This document shows positions 1 to 6,785 of a stretch of DNA of 8,480 bases, in pieces; within the stretch, counting starts at the first letter, position 1, and every line of letters starts with the position of its first letter. The position numbers and the translations under genes are program-made. The notes under the pieces are model-generated. The model worked only from the letters and a program-made list of their open reading frames with translations. It had not been told where the DNA came from and made no database searches. Source of the DNA: an uncultured bacterium (GTDB lineage: Bacteria > Cyanobacteriota > Vampirovibrionia > Gastranaerophilales > Gastranaerophilaceae); NCBI GenBank assembly GCA_949299435.1, contig CASGAK010000115.1, positions 1-8,480 on the forward strand, read 5' to 3'.

Positions 1-100
1 GACAAAATATTTTGTCACAGTTTTGTTTTTTTATATCATCTAAAACTGTTTTAAGTGCTTCTAAATTAGCGTGAATATCAGAAAGTACCGCAATTTTCAT
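1..100 (-). CDS. Calcineurin-like metallophosphoesterase, N-terminal part (partial)
   Basis: Reading the minus strand from the ATG at 100-98 gives 33 residues open to the left edge, beginning MKIAVLSDIHANLEALKTVL. The block LSDIHxNLEAL, with D8 and H10 as metal ligands, is the classic first motif of the calcineurin-like phosphoesterase superfamily, close to the YfcE and diadenosine-tetraphosphatase-like branch that acts on phosphodiesters or phosphate monoesters with two metal ions. A strong Shine-Dalgarno (GAGGGAG, complement of 108-114) sits 7 nt before the ATG, which supports the start. The rest of the protein, including the GD and GNHD/E motifs, lies outside the window, so substrate and exact subfamily cannot be told. 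It is divergent from ispG across only 48 bp. Confidence 0.85.
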   Translation of the reverse strand, partial: MKIAVLSDIHANLEALKTVLDDIKKQNCDKIFC

Positions 101-148
101 AAAATTTCTCCCTCTGTTAAACTTTTTTCTTTATGCTACCATGAAAAC

Positions 149-1204
149 ATGATGGAAAGACGAAATTCAAAACAAATATTAATAGGAAATGTAAAAATCG
201 GAGGCGATGCTCCGATAAGTGTGCAGTCAATGTGTAATACAGACACCCGTGATGTAGAGGCTACCCTGAGGCAAATTAATGAATTAGCTGATAAGGGTTG
301 TGAGATAGTTAGACTGGCTGTTTTAAATATGGATGCTGCTCAAGCGATTAGAGAAATCGTCAAGAAAACTTCAGTGCCGTTAGTTGCGGATATTCATTTC
401 GATTATAAACTTGCATTGGAATGTTTGAATAACGGTATTCATGCACTAAGGTTAAATCCGGGGAATATCGGAAAACGTGAAAATGTTGAAAAAGTTGTAA
501 AAATAGCACAAATTAATCAAACTCCAATCAGAATTGGTGTCAATGCCGGTTCTTTAGAAAAAGAGCTTTTGGATAAAGATATTCCATTATCAGAAAAAAT
601 GGTACTTAGTGCAATGAAACATATTCAGATTTTGGAAGATTTGGACTTTGATTTGATAAAAGTTTCCCTGAAATCATCAGATGTAATGACTACAATTGAA
701 GCATATCGTTCTATTGCAGAAAAAATCACATATCCATTGCATCTTGGTGTGACAGAAGCCGGTACAATGCGTCAAGGCTTGATAAAGTCTTCAATCGGGC
801 TTGGAACTTTGCTTGCAGAAGGTATTGGAGATACAATAAGAGTTTCATTGACTGAAAATCCTATCGAGGAAGTTAGTGCTGGGTTTGATATTTTGAAAGC
901 TCTTGGACTAAGAAAACGAGGGGTAAATTTTGTGTCTTGCCCTACTTGCGGTCGTACTCAAATTGATTTAATTAATCTAGCAAAGGAAGTTGAAGAAAGA
1001 TTTAAGGACATTCAAGCTCCAATTACAATTGCAACTATGGGGTGTGTTGTGAACGGACCGGGTGAAGCAAGGCATGCTGATTTTGGAATAGCCGGCGGAA
1101 TTGGTGAAGGGCTGGTTTTCCAAAAAGGTGAAATTGTTGCGAAAGTTCCTGAAAAAGATCTTATTAATAAGTTGGAAGAAATTATAAGAAAATCATACAA
1201 ATAA
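149..1204 (+). CDS. ispG: 4-hydroxy-3-methylbut-2-enyl diphosphate synthase (flavodoxin/ferredoxin type)
   Basis: This is IspG (GcpE), the cytoplasmic 4Fe-4S enzyme that reductively converts methylerythritol cyclodiphosphate to HMBPP in the MEP isoprenoid pathway. About 351 residues, the usual size of the short bacterial form. The N-terminal TIM barrel starts with the family signature GGDAPISVQSM and NTDTRDVEAT. The C-terminal cluster domain has SCPTCGRTQ (C264 and C267) and GCVVNGPGEA (C299 and E306), the three cysteines plus glutamate that ligate the cluster. The open frame reaches back to a GTG at 71, but that stretch is antisense to the start of the phosphoesterase gene and is not IspG-like, so I start at 149 (ATG ATG, 149 or 152 equally possible). 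No clear Shine-Dalgarno precedes either. No hairpin terminator follows, only a T-run near 1211-1219. Confidence 0.96.
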   Translation: MMERRNSKQILIGNVKIGGDAPISVQSMCNTDTRDVEATLRQINELADKGCEIVRLAVLNMDAAQAIREIVKKTSVPLVADIHFDYKLALECLNNGIHALRLNPGNIGKRENVEKVVKIAQINQTPIRIGVNAGSLEKELLDKDIPLSEKMVLSAMKHIQILEDLDFDLIKVSLKSSDVMTTIEAYRSIAEKITYPLHLGVTEAGTMRQGLIKSSIGLGTLLAEGIGDTIRVSLTENPIEEVSAGFDILKALGLRKRGVNFVSCPTCGRTQIDLINLAKEVEERFKDIQAPITIATMGCVVNGPGEARHADFGIAGGIGEGLVFQKGEIVAKVPEKDLINKLEEIIRKSYK

Positions 1205-1240
1205 TCCATTCTTTTTTTGTGTAAAGAAATTATAATACTA

Positions 1241-1269
1241 TTGTCATTATCTAGAATAACTATTATAAT
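1241..1269 (+). promoter_or_regulatory. Strong sigma-70-type promoter for the exported-protein/comEC run
   Basis: TTGTCA (1241-1246) and a perfect TATAAT (1264-1269) are separated by exactly 17 nt. Transcription would start near 1276, leaving a leader of only about 16 nt, most of it the ribosome binding site GAGGTGG (1281-1287), ahead of the ATG at 1292. This is among the best promoter matches in the window. It separates ispG from the downstream genes. Confidence 0.75.
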
Positions 1270-1291
1270 CGGAATATACAGAGGTGGACTT

Positions 1292-1618
1292 ATGAAAACA
1301 AAAAAACTTTTATTATTATCAGGAATTTTAGCATTGTCTTTAATGCCTGCAAATGCTGAGCTTTCCGTAGATGATGTATCTTCTCGTGAGTATCTGATTA
1401 ATCACGGACATGCCGCTGCTACTGCTGATATTGTAGAGTTAAGCAGGTCTGCAGTAAACGGAAATGAGGCTGATTTGCCAATCTATCACAAGTATGACAA
1501 TAAGCCGCTTATTTATAAATGGATTGATAAAACATTTATATATTTAGATCCGGCTTTAGATGATGGAAAATTCTTACGTAAAGATACGAAATTTGCACCG
1601 AGTGTTGATGATCTATAG
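1292..1618 (+). CDS. Small exported protein of unknown function
   Basis: 108 residues. I start at the ATG at 1292 because a strong Shine-Dalgarno (GAGGTGG, 1281-1287) precedes it by 4 nt and because residues 1-22 then form a textbook signal peptide: MKTKK, a hydrophobic core LLLLSGILALSLM and the signal peptidase I site ANA before E23. An upstream in-frame ATG at 1217 would read through the promoter and is rejected. The mature part of about 86 residues is acidic, has no cysteine and no motif I recognise; it contains an HGHAAATAD segment and a tyrosine/lysine-rich stretch near residues 66-84. It is first in the presumed operon, and its last 11 nt overlap the next gene, so the two products are probably made together. 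Real gene likely; function unknown. Confidence 0.82.
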   Translation: MKTKKLLLLSGILALSLMPANAELSVDDVSSREYLINHGHAAATADIVELSRSAVNGNEADLPIYHKYDNKPLIYKWIDKTFIYLDPALDDGKFLRKDTKFAPSVDDL

Positions 1619-2267
1619 GAAGATTTATCGAGTTCTTCCTCTGGCATTAATATTAATGTTTTTACAATATCCGCCATCTATAGCTATAGATAGCGGATAT
1701 TCACAGTATGAAAGCAAAATGTTTGATATATCAGAACTTAATGCTGGTCTGTTAAAAAAAGAAGGTGATGAATTTTTCGTAAGAGCATATGAAAGTTCTA
1801 CAGAAGTTGAGCAGAAAAAATATTATCAGCTAGCAATGCAAAAATATTTTTTACTTTCAAAAGCAGAGCCCTATAATTACTACGCATATGCTCAAATGGC
1901 AAGAATTTCCGATGATCAAAAAAAAGATAAGTTAGCTAAAAAAAATTATCTTCATGCTCTTAATCTGGATAAAAATAATCCTTATGTAAACTTTTATTTC
2001 GGAGATTTTCATCAAAAGCGAAATATGTATGAAAGAGCTTTAAAATATTATTTGATTGCGTATAATAACGGATATAAAGATAATTATATAACTAATTTAA
2101 GACTTGCAGAATTATATGAAAAATTAGGTGATTTAAAAAAATCCAAGGAGTTATATGAAAAATTGAACAAAGTTAATCCGACAGATAATTCAATACAAGA
2201 GAAAATACAATCTTTGGATTTATTAGATTATGAGAAATCAGAATACTATCATTTGATTAGGGAGTAA
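1608..2267 (+). CDS. Exported TPR-repeat protein
   Basis: About 219 residues from the ATG at 1608, which lies inside the end of the preceding gene (11-nt overlap), an arrangement typical of translational coupling; only a weak GAG stands as Shine-Dalgarno. From this start, residues 1-26 make a signal peptide (MIYRKIYR, a long hydrophobic core, cleavage after SIA). The in-frame ATG at 1560 would bury the signal behind 16 polar residues. The mature protein is lysine- and tyrosine-rich and helical. Residues about 72-193 fold into roughly four tetratricopeptide repeats, each with the spacing of small and aromatic residues (for example YVNFYFGDFHQKRNMYERAL and LRLAELYEKLGDLKKSKELY) and closing xNP or xDN turns. 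TPRs bind partner proteins, so an extracytoplasmic scaffold or assembly role is the natural inference; the partner is unknown. The stop abuts the next gene. Confidence 0.85.
   Translation: MIYRKIYRVLPLALILMFLQYPPSIAIDSGYSQYESKMFDISELNAGLLKKEGDEFFVRAYESSTEVEQKKYYQLAMQKYFLLSKAEPYNYYAYAQMARISDDQKKDKLAKKNYLHALNLDKNNPYVNFYFGDFHQKRNMYERALKYYLIAYNNGYKDNYITNLRLAELYEKLGDLKKSKELYEKLNKVNPTDNSIQEKIQSLDLLDYEKSEYYHLIRE
2259..2264 (+). promoter_or_regulatory. Ribosome binding site AGGGAG that decides the hydrolase start
   Basis: AGGGAG overlaps the last codons of the TPR gene. Two ATGs follow directly, at 2268 and 2271. The spacing is 3 nt to the first and 6 nt to the second, so the second is the better start. 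Confidence 0.6.
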
Positions 2268-2270
2268 ATG

Positions 2271-4199
2271 ATGACATATAAAAAAATATTAGTATTATTG
2301 ACAGCAATTGTTATGTTATTCTCAGGCAGTGCTAACGCGATGGAGAGTTTGGATAACAGTAATGATATTATAAATGTTTTAGACTTACCTGCTTATCAGG
2401 AGTATATACCTAAAAAAAATGAAACTGTTTTTAATAAATCATCAATGAAAATAAACTACGTTAATCCCACTGCTTATTCAAATAAATCAGGCAGTTACCT
2501 CCCTGGAGCACGAGGCATGAATCAATTGGTAGTATATACAGGTGGCTATGCAATAAGAACCGGGACTAACGAATTTGGAGCTGAGGCTGTAGTTGAAGGG
2601 AATACCGTTACAGAAATGAGTGGGGCGGATTCTTTTATACCAGCAAATGGTCTTGTAATTAGCGGGCATGGTATTGCTAAAAATTGGATTAATAAAAATA
2701 TAAAAGTCGGTACAAAAATTTATATAGATTCAGTATCAAATACTCTATATACTTATACGACATCAGAAAGTTATATATTTGAGGCGAATAAAAAAATAGA
2801 TGAAGCAAAATCAATGGTTGAATATTATAAAGCCAGTATGGCTAATTATAACTTTAAAGAACCCAATGATTATATAAAAGAGGCACAAGATTATTTAAAA
2901 AAAGCTCAACATGATTCTGAAAATATTCAAAAATATTCAAAATTGGCAATAGAATCGGCAAATATGGCTTTGAAAAGTATTGTTCCATATAAAAACAATG
3001 AGTTTAAAGGAGTATGGGTGCGTCCTGTTGAAACTACAGAAAAAGATATTGCTGATTCTGTTAAAAGAATAAAAGCCGCTGGTATTGATAATATTTTCAT
3101 TGAAACTTATTTCCATGGACGAACTATATTTCCTAGCAAGACTATGGAAAAATACGGATTTGTGAAACAAAATGAAAAATTTGCCGGAATAGATCCTTTG
3201 AAAATTTGGATTAAATATGCTCGCAAAAATAATATAAAAGTTCATGTTTGGTTTGAAACATTCTATGTAGGAATACAGCGTCCAGAAACAAATCCTAAAA
3301 ATATTCTCGCAGTGAAACCTGCTTGGGCAAATAAGACCAAAAGGAATTACAATATAAATGCCCCCACTCCGTCAATTTCTGAGCATAACGGTTTTTTTAT
3401 AGATCCTGCAAATGCTGAAGCACAAGACTTTTTGCTTGCTTTAATTACTGAAATTATTGATGATTATAAAGTAGATGGTATAAACTTGGACTATATAAGG
3501 TACCCGCAATCAGTGTCGGTAAGTGATACAAATGCTTGGGGGTATACTGATATTGCAAGAAATGAATTTAAAACAATATATGGCAAAGACCCTGTGGATA
3601 TTTCAGTAAGTGATCCATTATGGCTAAAGTGGTGTGAGTATAGAAGAAATAAAGTAACTTACTTTGTAAGTAAAGTAGGAGCCTTGGGCAGAGAAAAAAA
3701 TACATACATAAGTGCTGTTATATTTCCTGACAGACTTTCAGCATTAACAACAAAGCAGCAGGATTGGAGATCTTGGAGTACTAAGGGATATGTAAACGGG
3801 TTTACTCCATTGTTTTTAACTTGTAATGCAAGAACTTTAAATACATTAATTACAAATGTAATTAATGCAAAAGCAGCGGGAACAGATTTATTTGCAGGAT
3901 TGTTTGTGACTTTTATGGGTGGAAGCGAAGAAGATTTAATTCGAGAAATTCATGAAACAAGGAAGTTAAATATAAACGGTGTAATTCTTTTTGATTATGC
4001 ACACCTAGATGACCGCTATGTAAAGACTCTTGCAAGAAGAGTTTTTGATGATTCTAAAGACAGAGTAAATGCTTCTGCAAATGATACGGTTATATTAAAA
4101 AGAATTGACGGCTCAGCTCAGCAAATTCAAAAGCCTGATGCTAAAGATAGCAGTAAAAAAATAAAAAAAGAAAAGAAAAAGCGGTTCTGGGAAAGATAG
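2271..4199 (+). CDS. Exported GHL10-family (former DUF187) glycoside hydrolase-like protein with cyanobacterial-style N-terminal module
   Basis: 642 residues. Residues 1-23 are a signal peptide (MTYKK, hydrophobic core, GSANA site). Residues about 80-160 form a beta-rich module with NQLVVYTGGYAIRTGTNEFG and GLVISGHG; from memory, similar modules precede GHL10 domains in cyanobacterial proteins. Residues about 165-240 are lysine-rich and helical, probably a coiled-coil linker. Residues about 245-590 are the GHL10 TIM-barrel-like domain: FKGVWVRP, a strand ending NIFIETYFHGR, KVHVWFETF, DPANAEAQDFLL, and DGINLDYIRYP, with acidic residues at the strand ends where the active site should be. The tail (about 620-642) is very lysine-rich, ending KKRFWER. 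E. coli DigH, which cuts denuded peptidoglycan glycan strands, is the best known GHL10 member, so wall-glycan cleavage is the likely role; substrate unproven. It is third in a same-strand run of exported proteins, ahead of comEC. Confidence 0.9.
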   Translation: MTYKKILVLLTAIVMLFSGSANAMESLDNSNDIINVLDLPAYQEYIPKKNETVFNKSSMKINYVNPTAYSNKSGSYLPGARGMNQLVVYTGGYAIRTGTNEFGAEAVVEGNTVTEMSGADSFIPANGLVISGHGIAKNWINKNIKVGTKIYIDSVSNTLYTYTTSESYIFEANKKIDEAKSMVEYYKASMANYNFKEPNDYIKEAQDYLKKAQHDSENIQKYSKLAIESANMALKSIVPYKNNEFKGVWVRPVETTEKDIADSVKRIKAAGIDNIFIETYFHGRTIFPSKTMEKYGFVKQNEKFAGIDPLKIWIKYARKNNIKVHVWFETFYVGIQRPETNPKNILAVKPAWANKTKRNYNINAPTPSISEHNGFFIDPANAEAQDFLLALITEIIDDYKVDGINLDYIRYPQSVSVSDTNAWGYTDIARNEFKTIYGKDPVDISVSDPLWLKWCEYRRNKVTYFVSKVGALGREKNTYISAVIFPDRLSALTTKQQDWRSWSTKGYVNGFTPLFLTCNARTLNTLITNVINAKAAGTDLFAGLFVTFMGGSEEDLIREIHETRKLNINGVILFDYAHLDDRYVKTLARRVFDDSKDRVNASANDTVILKRIDGSAQQIQKPDAKDSSKKIKKEKKKRFWER

Positions 4200-4217
4200 G
4201 CTTTTTCTGCTGAAAAA
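4174..4217 (+). other. Two competing hairpins at the hydrolase/comEC junction
   Basis: AGAAAAAGC (4174-4182) and GCTTTTTCT (4200-4208) form a perfect 9-bp inverted repeat around a 17-nt loop containing the hydrolase stop codon. The same T-tract (TTTTTC, 4202-4207) also pairs with GAAAAA (4212-4217) across a TGCT loop. The two hairpins exclude one another. The first resembles a short terminator whose T-tract pairs with its A-tract, but the GC core is only 2 bp and no further T-run follows. It may weaken read-through into comEC or simply be a by-product of lysine codons. Confidence 0.35.
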
Positions 4218-4232
4218 TGGAATTAAAGAATA

Positions 4233-6611
4233 ATGCTCAGAGATTTTGTAGTATCATCACTGGAAAAGAAAAATACTTTGATGCTGATAACCTCACTTGT
4301 CTTTATTTTGGGGACAGTATCTTTTTTCAATAATTGGGAGCTTCCCGCATCAATTTTTTTGACGTTACTGGTAGTTATATTTATTTTAAAAAGCCGAGTA
4401 TCAATAAAAATAATTTTCATGTGGCTGCTAGTGTTTTACATTGGATTTTTCAATGCATATTTAAGGATAGACAATTCTGATGAGTTATCAAAAATTGCCC
4501 CGAAGGACGGTGAAATAACAGGTCGTGTAATCTCAATACCAAACAGCAACGTATCAGATAAGACAAAATTCTTTTTAGCAGTAGAGGATATAGATGGAGA
4601 AAAATACAAATCAAAAACTTATGTAACGATATCATCTAAAGACGGTGATTTTTCTATGTTTAACATAGGGAACAAATACAAGATAAAAGGCAAATTACGC
4701 ACTCCGTTTAAAGCGAGCAATCCATCGCAATTTGATTATGGCAGGTATTTACGGAATTTTGATACTTTTACAGTATTATACGCAGACAAAACTGATTGTA
4801 AAATTATCTCAAGCGAACTTCCGATGAAATGGAAATTTATGCAAGGCTTGAATAATGTTCGCAATCGCATAATAAAAGTGCATTCGAAATACTTAAAAAG
4901 TCCGAATTTAGAAATCTTAGGCGGTATTGTATTCGGAGATGACGCAGTCGCACCTCCTGATTATGTCAAAGACAGTTTTACCAATTCAGGTCTGTTGCAT
5001 ATTCTGGCAGCCTCAGGCATGAATGTTGCATTCATATTCGGATTTTGGTTTTACCTGACTTCCTTGCTTAAAATCCCTTACCGTCCCAGAGTCCTCAGCG
5101 GCATGGCTGTAATTATTTTATACACACTTATGACAGGATTGGGACCTTCAGTAATTCGAGCATCACTAATGCTTCTATTTGTGTTATTCGGAAAACTTAT
5201 TGACAGAGATTCACATTCGATAGCTCTTTTATCATTTGTAGCTATGCTAATGCTTATATATAATCCTGCATTTGTAAATGATGTCGGATTTCAGCTTTCA
5301 TTTTTGGTAACTTTCGGGATAATTTGTACGGCAAATGTCCTGATTGATAAATTTAAAGGTAATAAGATAAAAGAATTTATTGCAGGGACTCTTTTAATTC
5401 CAATAGTTGCACAAATTTGGGTAATACCGCTTCAAATGTTTTATTTTAATACAATAAGCACATATTCATTTTTCGCGAACGTGTCTATAATGCCATTTTT
5501 ATCAGTCATAAGTTTTGGCGGTTTTATTTCCTCAGTGCTGTCAATAATTACGCCGATAGCGAATTTTATTTGCGGAATTTCGGATTTTATTTTGAATATA
5601 TTTCTTACGATACTGGTAGCAATATCGAACTTTTTTGCCTCATGTCCCTATTCTTTGATAGAAACTTTTCACCCGTCGGTTTTACAAGTCTTTTTGTACT
5701 ATGTCATAGTTCTTTTTCTTACACTAATGATAAAACAAGGCTGTACTAAACGTCATATAGTTATTTTGGTCGCATTAACTGCCATAATGATTTTCCCGTC
5801 CCTGCATTTGCCTAATGGGAAGTTGGAAATAATCACATTTGATGTCGGCAATGCAGATGCATTTTTGATAAAAACCCCTGCAGAGCAATATATTATTTTA
5901 GATACAGGAAAAGCACCCTATAAAGACGGTAAATCTCAAGGGGAATATATAATTCGCAAATACCTCAAAGATAGAGGGATAAAAGATGTAAAAATAATGC
6001 TATTAACTCATTTTGATACTGATCATTGCGGAGGGGCAGAGGATTTACTGAGCAGGTTAAAGATAGATAAAGTTTATGTGAATTCAACATCAGATACATC
6101 AAAGACTGCTCAAAACATTTATAAAAAATCAACAGATACAGAAGTACCCTCAGATGGCGGTGTAATATACACAGAGCCTGATTTTACGGTAAAGACATAC
6201 TTAAAAACCTCAAAAGATGAGAATGAAAGCTCAATAATTACGCTGATAACTTATAAAGATTTTGACATACTCTTGGCAGGTGATGCAGGAGTAGAGTCTT
6301 TGCACAGGATTTCGAAAGAATTGCCGAATGATATTGAAGTATTTAAAGCAGGTCATCATGGTGCTTTTAATTCTGTAGATGAAGATTTTATGGAAAGTCA
6401 TTCACCAAAAGTTACGATATTATCGACCGGTAAAAACAATTACGGACACCCAAGTCCTTTGACTTTGGATATTTTAAATTCAACGAAAATTTTTCGAACA
6501 GACAGACACAACTCAATAAAAATTTCTACAGACGGGAATAAATATGAAGTCTACACATTTGATATTGGACTTAGAAGATACATTCTAAAGTATCAAGAAA
6601 ACGCGAAATAA
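4233..6611 (+). CDS. comEC: ComEC/Rec2 competence protein, inner-membrane DNA channel
   Basis: 792 residues, normal full length for ComEC, the inner-membrane channel that passes single-stranded DNA into the cytoplasm in natural transformation. Domains in order: hydrophobic segments at about 15-75; an OB-like DUF4131 region at about 90-185 (TGRVISIP, KGKLRTPFKASNPSQFDYGRY); the Competence membrane domain at about 225-500 with the signatures GLLHILAASGMNVAFI (253-268), GPSVIRASLML and VGFQLSF; and a C-terminal metallo-beta-lactamase-like domain at about 530-790. The last has DVGNADA (538-544), THFDTDH (592-598), AGD (682-684), AGHHG (706-710) and YGHPSP (737-742), so the metal-site framework looks intact. 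The start is bounded by an in-frame TAA at 4224-4226, leaving the ATG at 4233, though its Shine-Dalgarno is poor. The 33-nt gap to the hydrolase suggests co-transcription. No comEA-like gene is adjacent. Confidence 0.96.
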   Translation: MLRDFVVSSLEKKNTLMLITSLVFILGTVSFFNNWELPASIFLTLLVVIFILKSRVSIKIIFMWLLVFYIGFFNAYLRIDNSDELSKIAPKDGEITGRVISIPNSNVSDKTKFFLAVEDIDGEKYKSKTYVTISSKDGDFSMFNIGNKYKIKGKLRTPFKASNPSQFDYGRYLRNFDTFTVLYADKTDCKIISSELPMKWKFMQGLNNVRNRIIKVHSKYLKSPNLEILGGIVFGDDAVAPPDYVKDSFTNSGLLHILAASGMNVAFIFGFWFYLTSLLKIPYRPRVLSGMAVIILYTLMTGLGPSVIRASLMLLFVLFGKLIDRDSHSIALLSFVAMLMLIYNPAFVNDVGFQLSFLVTFGIICTANVLIDKFKGNKIKEFIAGTLLIPIVAQIWVIPLQMFYFNTISTYSFFANVSIMPFLSVISFGGFISSVLSIITPIANFICGISDFILNIFLTILVAISNFFASCPYSLIETFHPSVLQVFLYYVIVLFLTLMIKQGCTKRHIVILVALTAIMIFPSLHLPNGKLEIITFDVGNADAFLIKTPAEQYIILDTGKAPYKDGKSQGEYIIRKYLKDRGIKDVKIMLLTHFDTDHCGGAEDLLSRLKIDKVYVNSTSDTSKTAQNIYKKSTDTEVPSDGGVIYTEPDFTVKTYLKTSKDENESSIITLITYKDFDILLAGDAGVESLHRISKELPNDIEVFKAGHHGAFNSVDEDFMESHSPKVTILSTGKNNYGHPSPLTLDILNSTKIFRTDRHNSIKISTDGNKYEVYTFDIGLRRYILKYQENAK

Positions 6612-6781
6612 TTTTTCAGAGAAAGGCTCTTGATAGTGAACGAGAGCTAGACTTTTGAGTGGCAATCTGCCGAATAAAACAACTAAGAGTTGTTTGTTGA
6701 GAGGTAAGTGACGAGCTAGGTAGCAGCCTAGCGGGAGTCAGAAAAAGCAGATGATGAAGGTCTGTGTTTGATATTTTTTTT
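6612..6781 (+). ncRNA. Candidate structured RNA in the comEC-pyrF convergent gap
   Basis: The gap between convergent comEC and pyrF seems richer in G and C than its surroundings and has no credible open frame, but several clean hairpins. GGCTCTTG (6625-6632) pairs with CGAGAGCT (6641-6648), 8 bp with one G-U at the base and one internal. GGCA/TGCC pairs at 6661-6671. AAACAACT (6677-6684) pairs with AGTTGTTT (6688-6695), 8 perfect bp. GCTAGG (6715-6720) pairs with CCTAGC (6727-6732), 6 perfect bp. GACT (6650-6653) with AGTC (6736-6739), extendable by G-U pairs, would close the last three into one multibranch junction. GCAGA (6747-6751) can pair with TCTGT (6761-6765) just before a T-run (6773-6781), giving a plausible plus-strand 3' end. 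I recognise no riboswitch, ribozyme, 6S, SRP, tmRNA or RNase P core. The strand is inferred from the T-run. It could be a small RNA, the 3' UTR of comEC, or a repeat element. Confidence 0.45.
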
Positions 6782-6785
6782 AATT

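Noticed and set aside
1..16. Perfect 16-bp palindrome GACAAAATATTTTGTC
   Set aside because: It lies within the coding sequence of the phosphoesterase at the window edge and is made of low-complexity A/T; no sign of a regulatory role.
71..148. N-terminal extension of ispG from a GTG at 71
   Set aside because: It is antisense to the phosphoesterase start, contains no IspG-like sequence, and IspG proteins begin close to the ERRxSxQ block.
6612..6781. Group II intron or known riboswitch in the comEC-pyrF gap
   Set aside because: The GGGAGTCAG segment faintly recalls intron domain I ends, but no domain V, no reverse transcriptase and no 5' intron signature are present; c-di-GMP, cobalamin, TPP, SAM and glutamine cores are also absent.
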